From the NCBI RefSeq assembly GCF_900188455.1, contig NZ_FZOL01000025.1, forward strand, positions 1 to 64,000: a DNA stretch of 64,000 nt, written 5' to 3'. A program made the position numbers and the translations under genes. Of this stretch, positions 25,977-36,093 are shown in pieces. Numbering within the stretch: the stretch's first letter is position 1; each line of letters begins with the position of its first letter. This DNA is from Pseudomonas japonica (lineage in GTDB: Bacteria; Pseudomonadota; Gammaproteobacteria; Pseudomonadales; Pseudomonadaceae). Under the pieces are notes generated by a model, which was not told the DNA's origin, made no database searches, and saw only the letters and a program-made list of their open reading frames with translations.

Positions 25977-27200
25977 ATGAAACTGCCTCGTTCCCTCGCC
26001 GTCGGCCTGAGCCTGCTGACCCTTTCAATCTCCGCCATGGCCGGTGAAACCCACGCACCGAAGCCCGATCCGCTGCAGGGCGACGGCCGGGTCTCGGCCT
26101 TCTACACCTGGGACCAGGCAATCCCGGCCACGCCCGGCAAACTGCTGCGCAGCGAACCGCTGGAACGCACCCTGAGCCTGCCCGGCGCCGCCTCGCAGGT
26201 GCGCATCCTCTACAGCTCCACCGACGGCATCGACGGCAAGACCCCGATCGCAGTGTCCGGTGCGCTGTTCATTCCCAAGGGCAAGGCGCCGGAAGGCGGC
26301 TGGCCGGTGGTCACCTGGGGCCATGGCACCGTCGGCGTGGCGGATGTCTGCGCGCCGTCCTGGGCCGGGCGTTCCTACCGCGACGTGCAGTACCTGGCGC
26401 GCTGGCTGAACGAGGGTTACGCCATCGTCGCCACCGACTACCAGGGCCTGGGTACCCCCGGCGGCCATCCGCTGCTGAACAACCGCATGGCCGCCTACGG
26501 CATCCTCGATGCCGCGCGGGCGGTGATCGACGGCGTGCCGGGCCTGGCCAACAAGGTGCTGGTGCTCGGCCAGTCGCAAGGCGGCGCCGGCGCCTTCGCC
26601 TCGGCGGCCTACGCGCCGAGCTACGCGCCGGACCTGGGCCTGAAGGGCAGCGTCGGCACCGGGGTGATCTACACCGTGGGCAGCAAGAACGTCGGCGAAC
26701 AGGACCCGGACAAGGTCGACGCGTCGCTGGCCTACGGCTTCTACACCCTGCTCGCCGCGCAGCAGTACAACCCGAAGATCGACCCGCGCGACTACTACAC
26801 CGACAAGGCCCTGCCGCTGTTCGAGCAGGCCCGTACCAGTTGCCTGGCGGCGCTGACCGCCGACGTCATCGGCACCGGCCTGACCCCGGCCAACACGCGC
26901 AAGGCCAACGACGGCGAGCAGCTCAAGGCCTGGCAGGCCCAGGTCAGCTACCCGACGCTGAAACTGGCGCAGCCGATCTTCATCGGCACCGGCGCGGAAG
27001 ACAAAACCCCCGCGGCCGCGACCCAGGTCGCGCTGATGCAGGACGCCTGCAAGGCCGGCTCGGTGGTCGAAGGCCACCTGTACAAGGGCCTGGGCCACAG
27101 CGAGACGGTCAACGCCTCGCTCAAGGACTCCCTGCCGTTCGCCCGCAAGGTCTTCGCCGGCCAGACCGTCGCGCCGATCTGCAACCCCACCGTGCAATAA
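25977..27200 (+). CDS. Secreted lipase-family alpha/beta hydrolase
   Basis: The 407-residue protein has a signal peptide (PRSLAVGLSLLTLSISAMA) and then an alpha/beta hydrolase of the secretory-lipase type: oxyanion region VVTWGHGTVG, nucleophile elbow VLGQSQGG with the serine, a likely acid in GTGAEDKTP and a catalytic histidine in KGLGHSETV. It should hydrolyse an ester in the periplasm or outside the cell. It is cotranscribed with the LLM monooxygenase 13 bases downstream and preceded by a sigma-54 promoter. The pairing of an esterase with an SsuD-like oxygenase suggests that esters, possibly sulfate or sulfonate esters, are cleaved for sulfur or carbon supply (inference). Confidence 0.85.
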   Translation: MKLPRSLAVGLSLLTLSISAMAGETHAPKPDPLQGDGRVSAFYTWDQAIPATPGKLLRSEPLERTLSLPGAASQVRILYSSTDGIDGKTPIAVSGALFIPKGKAPEGGWPVVTWGHGTVGVADVCAPSWAGRSYRDVQYLARWLNEGYAIVATDYQGLGTPGGHPLLNNRMAAYGILDAARAVIDGVPGLANKVLVLGQSQGGAGAFASAAYAPSYAPDLGLKGSVGTGVIYTVGSKNVGEQDPDKVDASLAYGFYTLLAAQQYNPKIDPRDYYTDKALPLFEQARTSCLAALTADVIGTGLTPANTRKANDGEQLKAWQAQVSYPTLKLAQPIFIGTGAEDKTPAAATQVALMQDACKAGSVVEGHLYKGLGHSETVNASLKDSLPFARKVFAGQTVAPICNPTVQ

Positions 27201-27212
27201 GGACAGCGCCCC

Positions 27213-28367
27213 ATGAGCATCGAATTCTTCACCCGCCTGCCACTGCATGGCGAAACCCAGTTCCTCCCCGGCGACCCGCGCAACCGCGGCGACTGGCATG
27301 CCGGTGGCGACAGCACCGGCGCGGTCTCGGGTTTCCGCGTCGGCGACCATTTCACCTACATCGACTACCTCGGGCAGATCGCCAGGGCCGCCGAGATCAA
27401 CGGCTTCGGCGGCGTGCTGATGGTCAACGCGCCCTATGGCGAAGAACCCTGGACCGTGTGCTCGCTGCTGGCCCGGGAAACCCGCACGCTCAACTACGTG
27501 GCGGCGTTCCAGCCCTATCACTACACGCCGTGGGTGGCGGTGCAGCAGGCCGCGACCTACCAGCGCGCCACCGGCAACCGGCTGATCTGGAACATCATCA
27601 ACGGTGGCTCGGACGCGGTGCAGCGTCAGGTCGGCGATTTCTTCGAGCATGACGATCGGTATGAACGGGCCACCGAGTTCATGGATGTGGTGCGCGGCTA
27701 CTGGGGCTCGGAGAATTTCCATTACGACGGGCGCTTCTTCAAGGCCGAGGGCGGAGGCCTGCGCGGACCGCAGAAGAAGGCCGAGCTGCCGCTGATCTGC
27801 ACCGCCGGCTCGTCGATCCCGGCGCGGGAGTTCGCCGCCAAGCATGCGGACTTCTACCTGATGCGTGCCGAGCATCCGGACAAGATCCGCGAACTGATCG
27901 CCGATATCCGCGAGCGGGCTTTGAAATACGGGCGCGGCGAGGTGATTCGCTTCGGCCTGTCCATCGACGTGATCACCCGCGAGACCGAGGAATTGGCGCT
28001 GGCCGAGGCCAAGCGCTTCTTCGACGAAGGTGTGGCGAAGAACACCATCAAGGCCGCCGCGGCCCATGCCGGGCTGCGAACCGCGCGCAAGCTGAGCTAC
28101 GAGGAGGAGTACGGCGACCGCGAGGAGAGCAAGCGCTTCGATGAGTTCTTCATCTACCCGAATGTCTGGGCGGGGTTCGGCTATATCGGGATTCCGCCGG
28201 GGCTGGCGCTGGTGGGCAGCTACGAGAATGTCGTGGCAAGGATTCGCGAATACAACGACCTGGGGATCGATGTGTTCTTCCTCGCCGGGTATCCGCATCT
28301 GGAGGAGGCGTATCGGCTCGGGGAGCATATCCTTCCGCATTTTCGCGGGGAGCGCGCGCCGCTGTAG
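27213..28367 (+). CDS. LLM-class FMN-dependent monooxygenase (SsuD-like)
   Basis: The 384-residue protein has the bacterial luciferase-like TIM-barrel layout seen in alkanesulfonate monooxygenases: RAAEINGFGGVLMVN, ATGNRLIWNIINGGSD, the insertion around ERATEFMDVVRGYWGS and a C-terminal IPPGLALVGSYENVVARIREY. Such enzymes use reduced FMN and O2 to release sulfite from sulfonates or to oxidise sulfones. Together with the SfnR-like activator this points to organosulfur use. No flavin reductase gene is adjacent. The stop codon lies within the first bases of a REPIN at 28364. Confidence 0.85.
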   Translation: MSIEFFTRLPLHGETQFLPGDPRNRGDWHAGGDSTGAVSGFRVGDHFTYIDYLGQIARAAEINGFGGVLMVNAPYGEEPWTVCSLLARETRTLNYVAAFQPYHYTPWVAVQQAATYQRATGNRLIWNIINGGSDAVQRQVGDFFEHDDRYERATEFMDVVRGYWGSENFHYDGRFFKAEGGGLRGPQKKAELPLICTAGSSIPAREFAAKHADFYLMRAEHPDKIRELIADIRERALKYGRGEVIRFGLSIDVITRETEELALAEAKRFFDEGVAKNTIKAAAAHAGLRTARKLSYEEEYGDREESKRFDEFFIYPNVWAGFGYIGIPPGLALVGSYENVVARIREYNDLGIDVFFLAGYPHLEEAYRLGEHILPHFRGERAPL

Positions 28368-28465
28368 GAGCGTGGCTTGCCCGCGAAAGGACCGTGAAAC
28401 GGTCCCCGATTGCGGCGAGGTCCGGGACCGCTGCGCGGTCCTTCGCGGGCAAGCCACGCTCCTAC
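28364..28465. repeat. REPIN (paired REP elements)
   Basis: GTAGGAGCGTGGCTTGCCCG at the left is repeated inverted at the right, with inner arms GGACCG...CGGTCC. This is the typical Pseudomonas REP doublet. It contains the stop codon of the LLM gene and probably also terminates transcription between it and hpaA. Confidence 0.9.
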
Positions 28466-28481
28466 CGGGGGTAACGCAAGG

Positions 28482-29384
28482 TCAGCGTAATCCGCCCTGC
28501 CTCTGCCGATATTCCCCCGGCGTCACCTGCGCATAGCGCAGGAAGAACCGGCTGAAATACGCCGGATCCTTGAACCCCAGGCTGTAGCAGATCTCGTTCG
28601 CCGAACTGCCGGTGAACAGCAGCAGCCGCTTGGCCTCCTGCATCACCCTCTCCAGCACCAGCCGCTTGGACGGCAAATCGGCGATGCGCCGGCAGACATC
28701 GTTCAAACGCGCTTCGGTCACCCCGATCCCTTCGGCATAACGCGACAGCGGCCAGTGCTCCAGGTAATGCGCCTCGATCAGTTCATTGAAGCGATGGAAG
28801 ATCTGCAGGTCCTCGTGCCGCGTGGTCCGCGCCGGCAGTGAACGAGCGCACAGTCGTAGCAGGCTGATCATGATCAGGCGGGTCAGGCTGTACAGCGCCG
28901 CTTCGCGCCCGGCTTCAGCGCCCTCCACTTCCGTGCCGAGCAGCTCGAACAGCATCTCCAGACGCTGCGCCTCCGCCGCGAACACCGGCTCCAATCCACT
29001 CAACGCCACGCACGCCGGCGCCACCTGCGGCCCCGGCGCGAGGCCCGGATCGACTTCCAGCAGTTGCCACACCAGTTGCTGGCGCACCGTCAGCACATGC
29101 CCGTCGGCGTCCGCCTCGGTGACGAAGGAATGCGGGATGGTCGGCGGCGTGAGGAAGAACATCGGCCCGGATTCGACGTACTGCTGGTCGTCCAGATAGA
29201 CCCGCACCGTCCCCGACTTGACGTAGTGCACCTGGAAGAACCGGTCGTGGCGGTGCACCGGCATGTTGCGACCGAAGAACCCGGCGAGGTTGCCGAGCTT
29301 GTCGTAGTGCACTTCCGAGTCGCTGTAGCGCTGGTCGTAGACCTGGCCGATGTTGATGTTGGGGATCGGCGTGCGATCGCTCAT
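28482..29384 (-). CDS. hpaA: AraC-family activator of 4-hydroxyphenylacetate catabolism
   Basis: The 300-residue regulator has a cupin-type sensor half (FFGRNMPVHRHDRFFQVHYV, SGPMFFLTPPTIPHSF) and a C-terminal AraC helix-turn-helix pair (YAEGIGVTEARLNDVCRRI and NEICYSLGFKDPAYFSRFFLRY). It is divergent from hpaG1, the place held by hpaA in hpa clusters, and is expected to bind 4-hydroxyphenylacetate and activate the hydroxylase genes hpaBC, which are outside this window. The 163-base gap to hpaG1 holds the HpaR boxes. An ATG at 29384 with no competing upstream start was chosen. Confidence 0.87.
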   Translation of the reverse strand: MSDRTPIPNINIGQVYDQRYSDSEVHYDKLGNLAGFFGRNMPVHRHDRFFQVHYVKSGTVRVYLDDQQYVESGPMFFLTPPTIPHSFVTEADADGHVLTVRQQLVWQLLEVDPGLAPGPQVAPACVALSGLEPVFAAEAQRLEMLFELLGTEVEGAEAGREAALYSLTRLIMISLLRLCARSLPARTTRHEDLQIFHRFNELIEAHYLEHWPLSRYAEGIGVTEARLNDVCRRIADLPSKRLVLERVMQEAKRLLLFTGSSANEICYSLGFKDPAYFSRFFLRYAQVTPGEYRQRQGGLR

Positions 29385-29460
29385 GTCCGTCTACCTCGTA
29401 CCGCTTCTGGTTCTGCCCGCCAGCTTACCGCTCCGTCCGGCGAACGGCAGCTTGCATTTC

Positions 29461-29494
29461 GTTAACATCTTAATTATAACGTTAACACATTAAC
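29461..29494. promoter_or_regulatory. Two HpaR operator boxes before hpaG1
   Basis: GTTAA-CATC-TTAAT (29461-29474) and GTTAA-CACA-TTAAC (29481-29494) lie 20 bases apart, two helical turns, in the hpaA-hpaG1 gap. The same GTTAA-N4-TTAAC core occurs before hpaR at 37467-37480. HpaR, a MarR-type repressor, is known in E. coli to bind two sites at the hpaG promoter, so these boxes are its probable sites. Confidence 0.7.
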
Positions 29495-29547
29495 AATTAT
29501 CCCCGCGGGGCACCCTGTGTCGTCCCGCCCACTGTCAGGAGAAGAGC

Positions 29548-30219
29548 ATGAGCCGTGCCCTGCATGACGCTGCCACCGGCACCCTGTTCGGCGTCGCGCT
29601 GAACTACAAGGGGCTGCTGGAACAGCGTCTCGCCGAATTCGAACAGGCGCCGTACCAGAAGCCACCGGTCAAGCCGGTGCTGTTCATCAAGACCCCCAAC
29701 ACCCGCAATGGCCACGGCCAGCCGGTGGTCTATCCACAAGGCGTCGAGCGCCTGCAGGCCGGCCCTGCCCTGGGCGTGGTGATCGGCAAGCGCGCCAGCC
29801 GGGTCAGCGCCGAACAGGCCCTGGAACACGTCGCCGGTTTCACCATCGTCAACGAATTCAGCCTGCCGGAAGAGAGCTACTACCGCCCGGCGGTCAAGGC
29901 CAAGTGCCGCGACGGCTTCTGCGTGATCGGCCCGGAGCTGGTTCCGGTCGAGCAGGTCGCCGACCCGCACGCCCTGGACATCCGCCTGTTCATCAACGGC
30001 GAAGTCCGCCAGCAGAACAGCACCGCCAACCTGGTGCGCGGCATCCCGCAACTGATCGCGGAAATCACCGAGTTCATGACCCTGCATGAAGGCGACGTGC
30101 TGATCACCGGCACCCCGGAAGGCCGCGCCGACGTCAAGCCGGGCGACCAGGTAGAAATCGAGATCACCGGGCTCGGCCGTCTGGCCAACCCCATCGTCGC
30201 CGAGCAGGAGGCCCACTGA
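29548..30219 (+). CDS. hpaG1: 4-hydroxyphenylacetate degradation isomerase/decarboxylase, N-terminal-type subunit
   Basis: The 223-residue fumarylacetoacetate-hydrolase-fold protein corresponds to the first half of E. coli HpaG, which decarboxylates and isomerises 5-oxo-pent-3-ene-1,2,5-tricarboxylate in homoprotocatechuate breakdown. Fold landmarks are LFGVALNYKGL, FIKTPNTRNG and the C-terminal GDVLITGTPEGRADVKPGD. It is encoded separately from hpaG2, as usual in Pseudomonas; the stop and the hpaG2 start overlap in TGATG. An AGGAG site precedes the ATG. It is the first gene of the hpa operon. Confidence 0.92.
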   Translation: MSRALHDAATGTLFGVALNYKGLLEQRLAEFEQAPYQKPPVKPVLFIKTPNTRNGHGQPVVYPQGVERLQAGPALGVVIGKRASRVSAEQALEHVAGFTIVNEFSLPEESYYRPAVKAKCRDGFCVIGPELVPVEQVADPHALDIRLFINGEVRQQNSTANLVRGIPQLIAEITEFMTLHEGDVLITGTPEGRADVKPGDQVEIEITGLGRLANPIVAEQEAH

Positions 30220-31006
30220 TGAAACACGCTCGTATCCGTTTCCAGGGTGAAGTCCACGCGGTGACCGTGGAAGCCGACAACGCCGTGCGCCTGGCCGATG
30301 GCCGTCTGATTGCCGAAGACCAGGTCGAGTGGCTGCCACCCGCCAACGGCAGCATGTTCGCCCTCGGCCTGAACTACGCCGACCACGCCGCCGAACTGGC
30401 CTTCGCCCCGCCGACCGAGCCGCTGGCGTTCGTCAAGTCGCCGGGCACCTACACCGGTCACAACGCCATCACCTGGCGTCCGGACAACATCAAGTACATG
30501 CACTACGAGTGCGAGCTGGTGGCCGTGATCGGCAAGCCGGCGCGCAACGTCAAGCGCGAGGACGCCCTGGAGTACCTGGCGGGCTACACGGTCTGCAACG
30601 ACTACGCCATCCGCGACTACCTCGAGAACTACTACCGCCCCAACCTGCGGGTGAAGAACCGCGACTGCACCACCCCGGTCGGTCCGTGGATCGTCGACGT
30701 GGCCGATGTGCCGGATCCGTCCAACCTGACCCTGCGCACCTGGATCAACGGTGAGCTGAAACAGGAAGGCTCCACCAAGGACATGATCTTCGACATCCCC
30801 TACCTGATCGAATACCTGTCCAGCTTCATGACCCTGCAACCCGGCGACATGATCGCCACCGGCACCCCGGAAGGCCTGGCCGACGTGGTCCCGGGCGATG
30901 AAGTGGTGGTGGAAGTGGAAGGCGTCGGCCGCCTGGTCAACCGCATCGTCAGCGAAGCCGAGTTCTTCGCTGCCCCTAGAAACGAAGAGCACAACAAAAC
31001 CGAGGC

Positions 31007-31010
<4 letters not shown>
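30219..31010 (+). CDS. hpaG2: 4-hydroxyphenylacetate degradation isomerase/decarboxylase, C-terminal-type subunit
   Basis: This 263-residue FAH-family protein is the partner of HpaG1. It keeps the metal-binding and active-site elements of the fold: MFALGLNYADHAAEL, FVKSPGTYTGHNA, metal ligands in MHYECELVAVIG, and MIATGTPEGLADVVPGD near the end. It catalyses decarboxylation of the tricarboxylate intermediate to 2-hydroxyhepta-2,4-diene-1,7-dioate with HpaG1. Start and stop are shared with hpaG1 (one base) and hpaE (ATGA). Confidence 0.92.
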
Positions 31011-32476
<1,466 letters not shown>

Positions 32477-32526
32477 CCGGCAAGACCGCGTAGGCAGGTC
32501 TTGCTTCGCGGTGGTTCGTCACACGA

Positions 32527-32603
32527 CAAGCCACGCTCCTACGAGAGTATCGAGATCCCCCGTAGGAGCGTGGCTTGCCCGCGAAGGACCGCGCAGCGGT
32601 CCC
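32527..32603. repeat. REPIN inside the hpa operon
   Basis: CAAGCCACGCTCCTACG (left) faces CGTAGGAGCGTGGCTTGCCC (right), and the right copy continues into the GGACCG...CGGTCC inner hairpin; the left outer part is degenerate. It lies between hpaE and hpaD and could lower hpaD read-through or stabilise the hpaE end of the mRNA. Confidence 0.85.
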
Positions 32604-32642
32604 AAAATCTCCAAGAAGAACAAAGAAACCAGGAGTGTATCC

Positions 32643-33500
32643 ATGGGCGAAGTCGTCCTGGCAGCCAAAGTCTGCCACGTCCCCTCGATGTACCTGTCCG
32701 AACTGCCGGGCAAGCACCACGGCTGCCGTGAAGCGGCCATCGCCGGGCACAAGGAAATCGGTCGCCGTGCCCGCGAGCTGGGCGCCGACACCGCGGTGGT
32801 GTTCGACGTGCACTGGCTGGTCAACAGCGCCTACCACATCAACTGCGGCGAGCACTTCAAGGGTGTCTACACCAGCAACGAGCTGCCGCATTTCATCCGC
32901 GACATGGCATTCGAATACCCCGGCTGTCCCGAACTGGGCCAGTTGATCGCCGAAGAAGCCAACGCCGCCGGCGTGCGTACCCAGGCCCACAACATCCCGA
33001 GCCTGGAACTGGAATACGGCACCCTGGTGCCGATGCGCTACATGCATATGGACGTGCCCGACGAAGACAAACTGCAGGTCGTGTCCATCGCCGCCTGGTG
33101 CGCCTGGCACCGCCTGGAAGACAGCCTGGCCTTCGGCGCCGCGGTACGCCGGGCCATCGAGAAGAGCGACCGCAAGGTCCTGGTGCTGGCCTCCGGCTCC
33201 CTCTCCCACCGCTTCTCCGACGACCGCAACGCCGAAGCCAACATCCACAACTGGACCCGCGAGTTCGACAAGCAGGTGGACATGCGCGTGGTCGAGCTGT
33301 GGAAGCAGGGTCGCTTCAAGGAGTTCTGCGCGATGCTCCCGGACTACGCCGCGCACTGCTACGGCGAAGGCGGCATGCACGACACCGCGATGCTCCTCGG
33401 CCTGCTCGGCGGCGCCGACTACGACAAGCCGGTGGAAGTTCTCACCGAGCCGTTCGGCAGCTCCGGTACCGGCCAGATCAACGCGATCTTCCCGCTCTGA
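32643..33500 (+). CDS. hpaD: 3,4-dihydroxyphenylacetate 2,3-dioxygenase (extradiol)
   Basis: The 285-residue class III (LigB-type) extradiol dioxygenase opens the ring of homoprotocatechuate between C2 and C3. Likely Fe(II) ligands include His in AAKVCHVPSM and in VFDVHWLVNSAYH; other conserved blocks are GTLVPMRYMHMD, VLASGSLSHRFSDD and CYGEGGMHDTAMLLGLLGG. The start at 32643 (MGEVVLAAK) with AGGAG ten bases upstream is used; a longer in-frame reading through the REPIN is rejected. Confidence 0.94.
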   Translation: MGEVVLAAKVCHVPSMYLSELPGKHHGCREAAIAGHKEIGRRARELGADTAVVFDVHWLVNSAYHINCGEHFKGVYTSNELPHFIRDMAFEYPGCPELGQLIAEEANAAGVRTQAHNIPSLELEYGTLVPMRYMHMDVPDEDKLQVVSIAAWCAWHRLEDSLAFGAAVRRAIEKSDRKVLVLASGSLSHRFSDDRNAEANIHNWTREFDKQVDMRVVELWKQGRFKEFCAMLPDYAAHCYGEGGMHDTAMLLGLLGGADYDKPVEVLTEPFGSSGTGQINAIFPL

Positions 33501-33515
33501 TTCCCAGGAGTCCCC

Positions 33516-33908
33516 ATGCCCCACTTCATCGCTGAAATCACCGACAACATCGAGCAACAGGCCGACCTGCCCGGCCTGTTCGAGAAGGTCCACGCCACCC
33601 TCGGCGCCAGCGGCGTGTTTCCCCTCGGCGGCATCCGCAGCCGCGCGGTGCGCCTGGACACCTGGCGCATGGCCGACGGCAAGCACGACTACGCCTTCGT
33701 CCACATGACCCTCAAGGTCGGCCATGGCCGTGACCTGGAAACCCGCACCCAGGTTGCCGAACAGCTGTTCGCGGTGATCACCGAGCACTTCGCCGCGCTG
33801 CAGGCCGAGCGCCTGCTGGCGCTGTCGTTCGAGATGATCGAGCTGCACCCGCAACTGAACTTCAAGCAGAACAACGTCCACGCATTCCTCAAGAACCAGG
33901 CGGGTTGA
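33516..33908 (+). CDS. hpaF: 5-carboxymethyl-2-hydroxymuconate delta-isomerase
   Basis: The 130-residue tautomerase-superfamily enzyme isomerises CHM to 5-oxo-pent-3-ene-1,2,5-tricarboxylate. The catalytic proline follows the initiator Met (MPHFIAEITDN), as in CHMI and 4-oxalocrotonate tautomerase; GHGRDLETRTQ and FSFEM-type C-terminal strands (LSFEMIELHPQLNFKQNNVH) complete the fold. It follows hpaD by 15 bases with AGGAG before the start. Confidence 0.94.
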   Translation: MPHFIAEITDNIEQQADLPGLFEKVHATLGASGVFPLGGIRSRAVRLDTWRMADGKHDYAFVHMTLKVGHGRDLETRTQVAEQLFAVITEHFAALQAERLLALSFEMIELHPQLNFKQNNVHAFLKNQAG

Positions 33909-33957
33909 CCTACCCGCCTTACCCCAACGGCCCCACTCTGACAAAAAGTACAAGATC

Positions 33958-35262
33958 ATGAGCACAGCCAATACCGCAGAACCCGTCGCGCTTGCCCGTC
34001 ACGACTCGACCCATTCCACCGTCACCTGGCGGCTGATGCCGCTGCTGCTGGTGTGTTACCTGTTCGCCCACCTCGACCGCATCAACATCGGCTTCGCCAA
34101 GATGCAGATGAGCACCGACCTGCACTTCAGCGACACGGTGTATGGCCTCGGTGCCGGTCTGTTCTTCATTGCCTACGCCATGTTCGGCGTGCCCAGCAAC
34201 ATGGCCCTGGACCGGGTCGGCCCTCGGCGCTGGATCGCCACCCTGATGGTGGTCTGGGGTGCGTTGTCGACCAGCATGCTGCTGGTGGAAAGCGCCACTG
34301 GCTTCTATGTGCTGCGCTTCCTCCTGGGCGTGGCCGAGGCCGGTTTCTTCCCCGGCATCCTGGTCTACCTCAACCGCTGGTACCCGGCCCGTCGCCGCGC
34401 CGGCATCACCGCGCTGTTCGCCATCGCCGTGCCGATGGCCGGGGTGGTCGGCGGACCGCTGTCCGGTGGCATCCTCGAACTGTTCCACGACGCCGCCGGC
34501 CTGCGCGGCTGGCAGTGGATGTTTCTCCTGGAGGGTGCTCCGGTCATCCTGCTGGGCCTGGTAGTGCTCAAGTGCCTGCCGGACAGCTTCGACAGCGTCG
34601 ACTGGTTGAGCGCGGAACAGAAACGCGACCTGCGCGAACAACTGGCCCAGGAAGAAACCCGCAAGCCGATCAACTCCTTCGGCGGCATTCTCAGCGATGC
34701 CCGGGTCTGGCTGCTGGTCGCGGTGTACTGCGCGGTGATGCTGGCGGTGAACACCCTGGCCTTCTGGATGCCGACCCTGATCCACGGCGCCGGCATCGGC
34801 AGCGATGGCCGCGTCGGCCTGCTCAGCGCAGTGCCGTACCTCGCCGGCTGCTTCTTCATGATCGCCTGCGGGCGTTCCTCGGACCGTCGCCGCGAACGCC
34901 GCTGGCACCTCTGCGTGCCGCTGCTGATGTCGGCCGCCGGTATCGCCATCGCCGGCATCGCCCCGGACAACGCCACCCTGGTGATGAGCGGCCTGATCGT
35001 CGCCGGCATGGGCGCCAGCGCCGCGCTGCCGATGTTCTGGCAACTGCCGCCGGCGTTCCTCTCCAACACCACCCAGGCCGCCGGCATCGGCCTGATCAGC
35101 TCGCTGGGCAGCATCGCCTCGTTCGCCGCGCCGTACCTGATCGGCTGGATGCGCGACACCACCCACAGCGCCAGCCTGGCCCTGTACGTACTGGCCGTCT
35201 TCATCACGCTCGGAGGCCTGCTGGTGCTGCGCACCCAGGCCGCCACCGTCAACCCTCAGTAA
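33958..35262 (+). CDS. hpaX: MFS transporter for 4-hydroxyphenylacetate
   Basis: The 434-residue inner-membrane protein is an anion:cation symporter-type MFS permease with twelve predicted helices. The family motifs LFAHLDRINIGFAKMQM and MALDRVGPRRWIATLMVVWG are present, as is the RFLLGVAEAGFFPGILVY segment. Its place between hpaF and hpaH is that of hpaX, the proton symporter for hydroxyphenylacetates. No convincing ribosome site precedes the ATG, so translation may rely on read-through coupling. Confidence 0.88.
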   Translation: MSTANTAEPVALARHDSTHSTVTWRLMPLLLVCYLFAHLDRINIGFAKMQMSTDLHFSDTVYGLGAGLFFIAYAMFGVPSNMALDRVGPRRWIATLMVVWGALSTSMLLVESATGFYVLRFLLGVAEAGFFPGILVYLNRWYPARRRAGITALFAIAVPMAGVVGGPLSGGILELFHDAAGLRGWQWMFLLEGAPVILLGLVVLKCLPDSFDSVDWLSAEQKRDLREQLAQEETRKPINSFGGILSDARVWLLVAVYCAVMLAVNTLAFWMPTLIHGAGIGSDGRVGLLSAVPYLAGCFFMIACGRSSDRRRERRWHLCVPLLMSAAGIAIAGIAPDNATLVMSGLIVAGMGASAALPMFWQLPPAFLSNTTQAAGIGLISSLGSIASFAAPYLIGWMRDTTHSASLALYVLAVFITLGGLLVLRTQAATVNPQ

Positions 35263-35274
35263 GAGATTCCGACC

Positions 35275-36078
35275 ATGCTCGACCACAGCCAGATCCTCGC
35301 CGCTGCGGCCCAACTGGACCGCGCCGAACGCAGCCGCGAACAGGTGCGCCAGTTCTCCCTGGAACACCCCGGCATCACCATCGAGGACGCCTACGCCATC
35401 CAGCGCGCCTGGGTGGAACAGAAGATCAAGGACGGGCGCAAGCTGGTCGGTCACAAGATCGGCCTGACTTCCCGCGCCATGCAGGTGTCGTCGAACATCA
35501 CCGAGCCGGACTACGGCGCCCTGCTCGACGACATGCTGTTCGAGGAAGGCAGTGACATCCCGTTCGAGCGCTTCATCGTGCCGCGGGTCGAGGTCGAGCT
35601 GGCGTTCATTCTCGGCAAACCGCTGAAAGGCCCCAACGTCACCGTGTTCGATGTGCTCGATGCCACCGAGTGGGTGATCCCGGCGCTGGAAATCATCGAC
35701 GCGCGGATCCAGCAGGTCGACCCGCAGACCCAGGCCACCCGCAAGGTCTTCGACACCATCTCGGACAACGCCGCCAACGCTGGCGTGGTCATGGGCGGAC
35801 GCCCGGTGCGACCGACCGAGATCGACCTGCGCAAGGTCCCGGCGGTGCTCTACCGCAATGGCGTGATCGAGGAATCCGGTGTCTCCGCCGCCGTGCTCAA
35901 CCACCCGGCCAAGGGTGTGGCGTGGCTTGCCAACAAGCTGGCGCCGTACGACATCACCCTGGAGGCCGGGCAGATCATCCTCGGCGGTTCGTTCACCCGT
36001 CCGGTGGCGGCGCGCCCGGGCGACACCTTCCATGTCGACTACGACATGCTCGGCTCCATCGCCTGCCGTTTCGTCTGA
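35275..36078 (+). CDS. hpaH: 2-oxo-hept-3-ene-1,7-dioate hydratase
   Basis: The 267-residue FAH-fold enzyme adds water to 2-oxo-hept-4-ene-1,7-dioate in the lower part of the pathway and needs Mg2+. Conserved segments are YAIQRAWVEQKIKDGR, LVGHKIGLTS, the metal-binding PRVEVELAFILG and LGGSFTRPVAARPGDTFHVDY at the end. It lies 12 bases after hpaX and 15 before hpaI, with overlapping regulation by the shared operon promoter. Confidence 0.93.
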   Translation: MLDHSQILAAAAQLDRAERSREQVRQFSLEHPGITIEDAYAIQRAWVEQKIKDGRKLVGHKIGLTSRAMQVSSNITEPDYGALLDDMLFEEGSDIPFERFIVPRVEVELAFILGKPLKGPNVTVFDVLDATEWVIPALEIIDARIQQVDPQTQATRKVFDTISDNAANAGVVMGGRPVRPTEIDLRKVPAVLYRNGVIEESGVSAAVLNHPAKGVAWLANKLAPYDITLEAGQIILGGSFTRPVAARPGDTFHVDYDMLGSIACRFV

Positions 36079-36093
36079 CTCAGGAGTTTGCCC

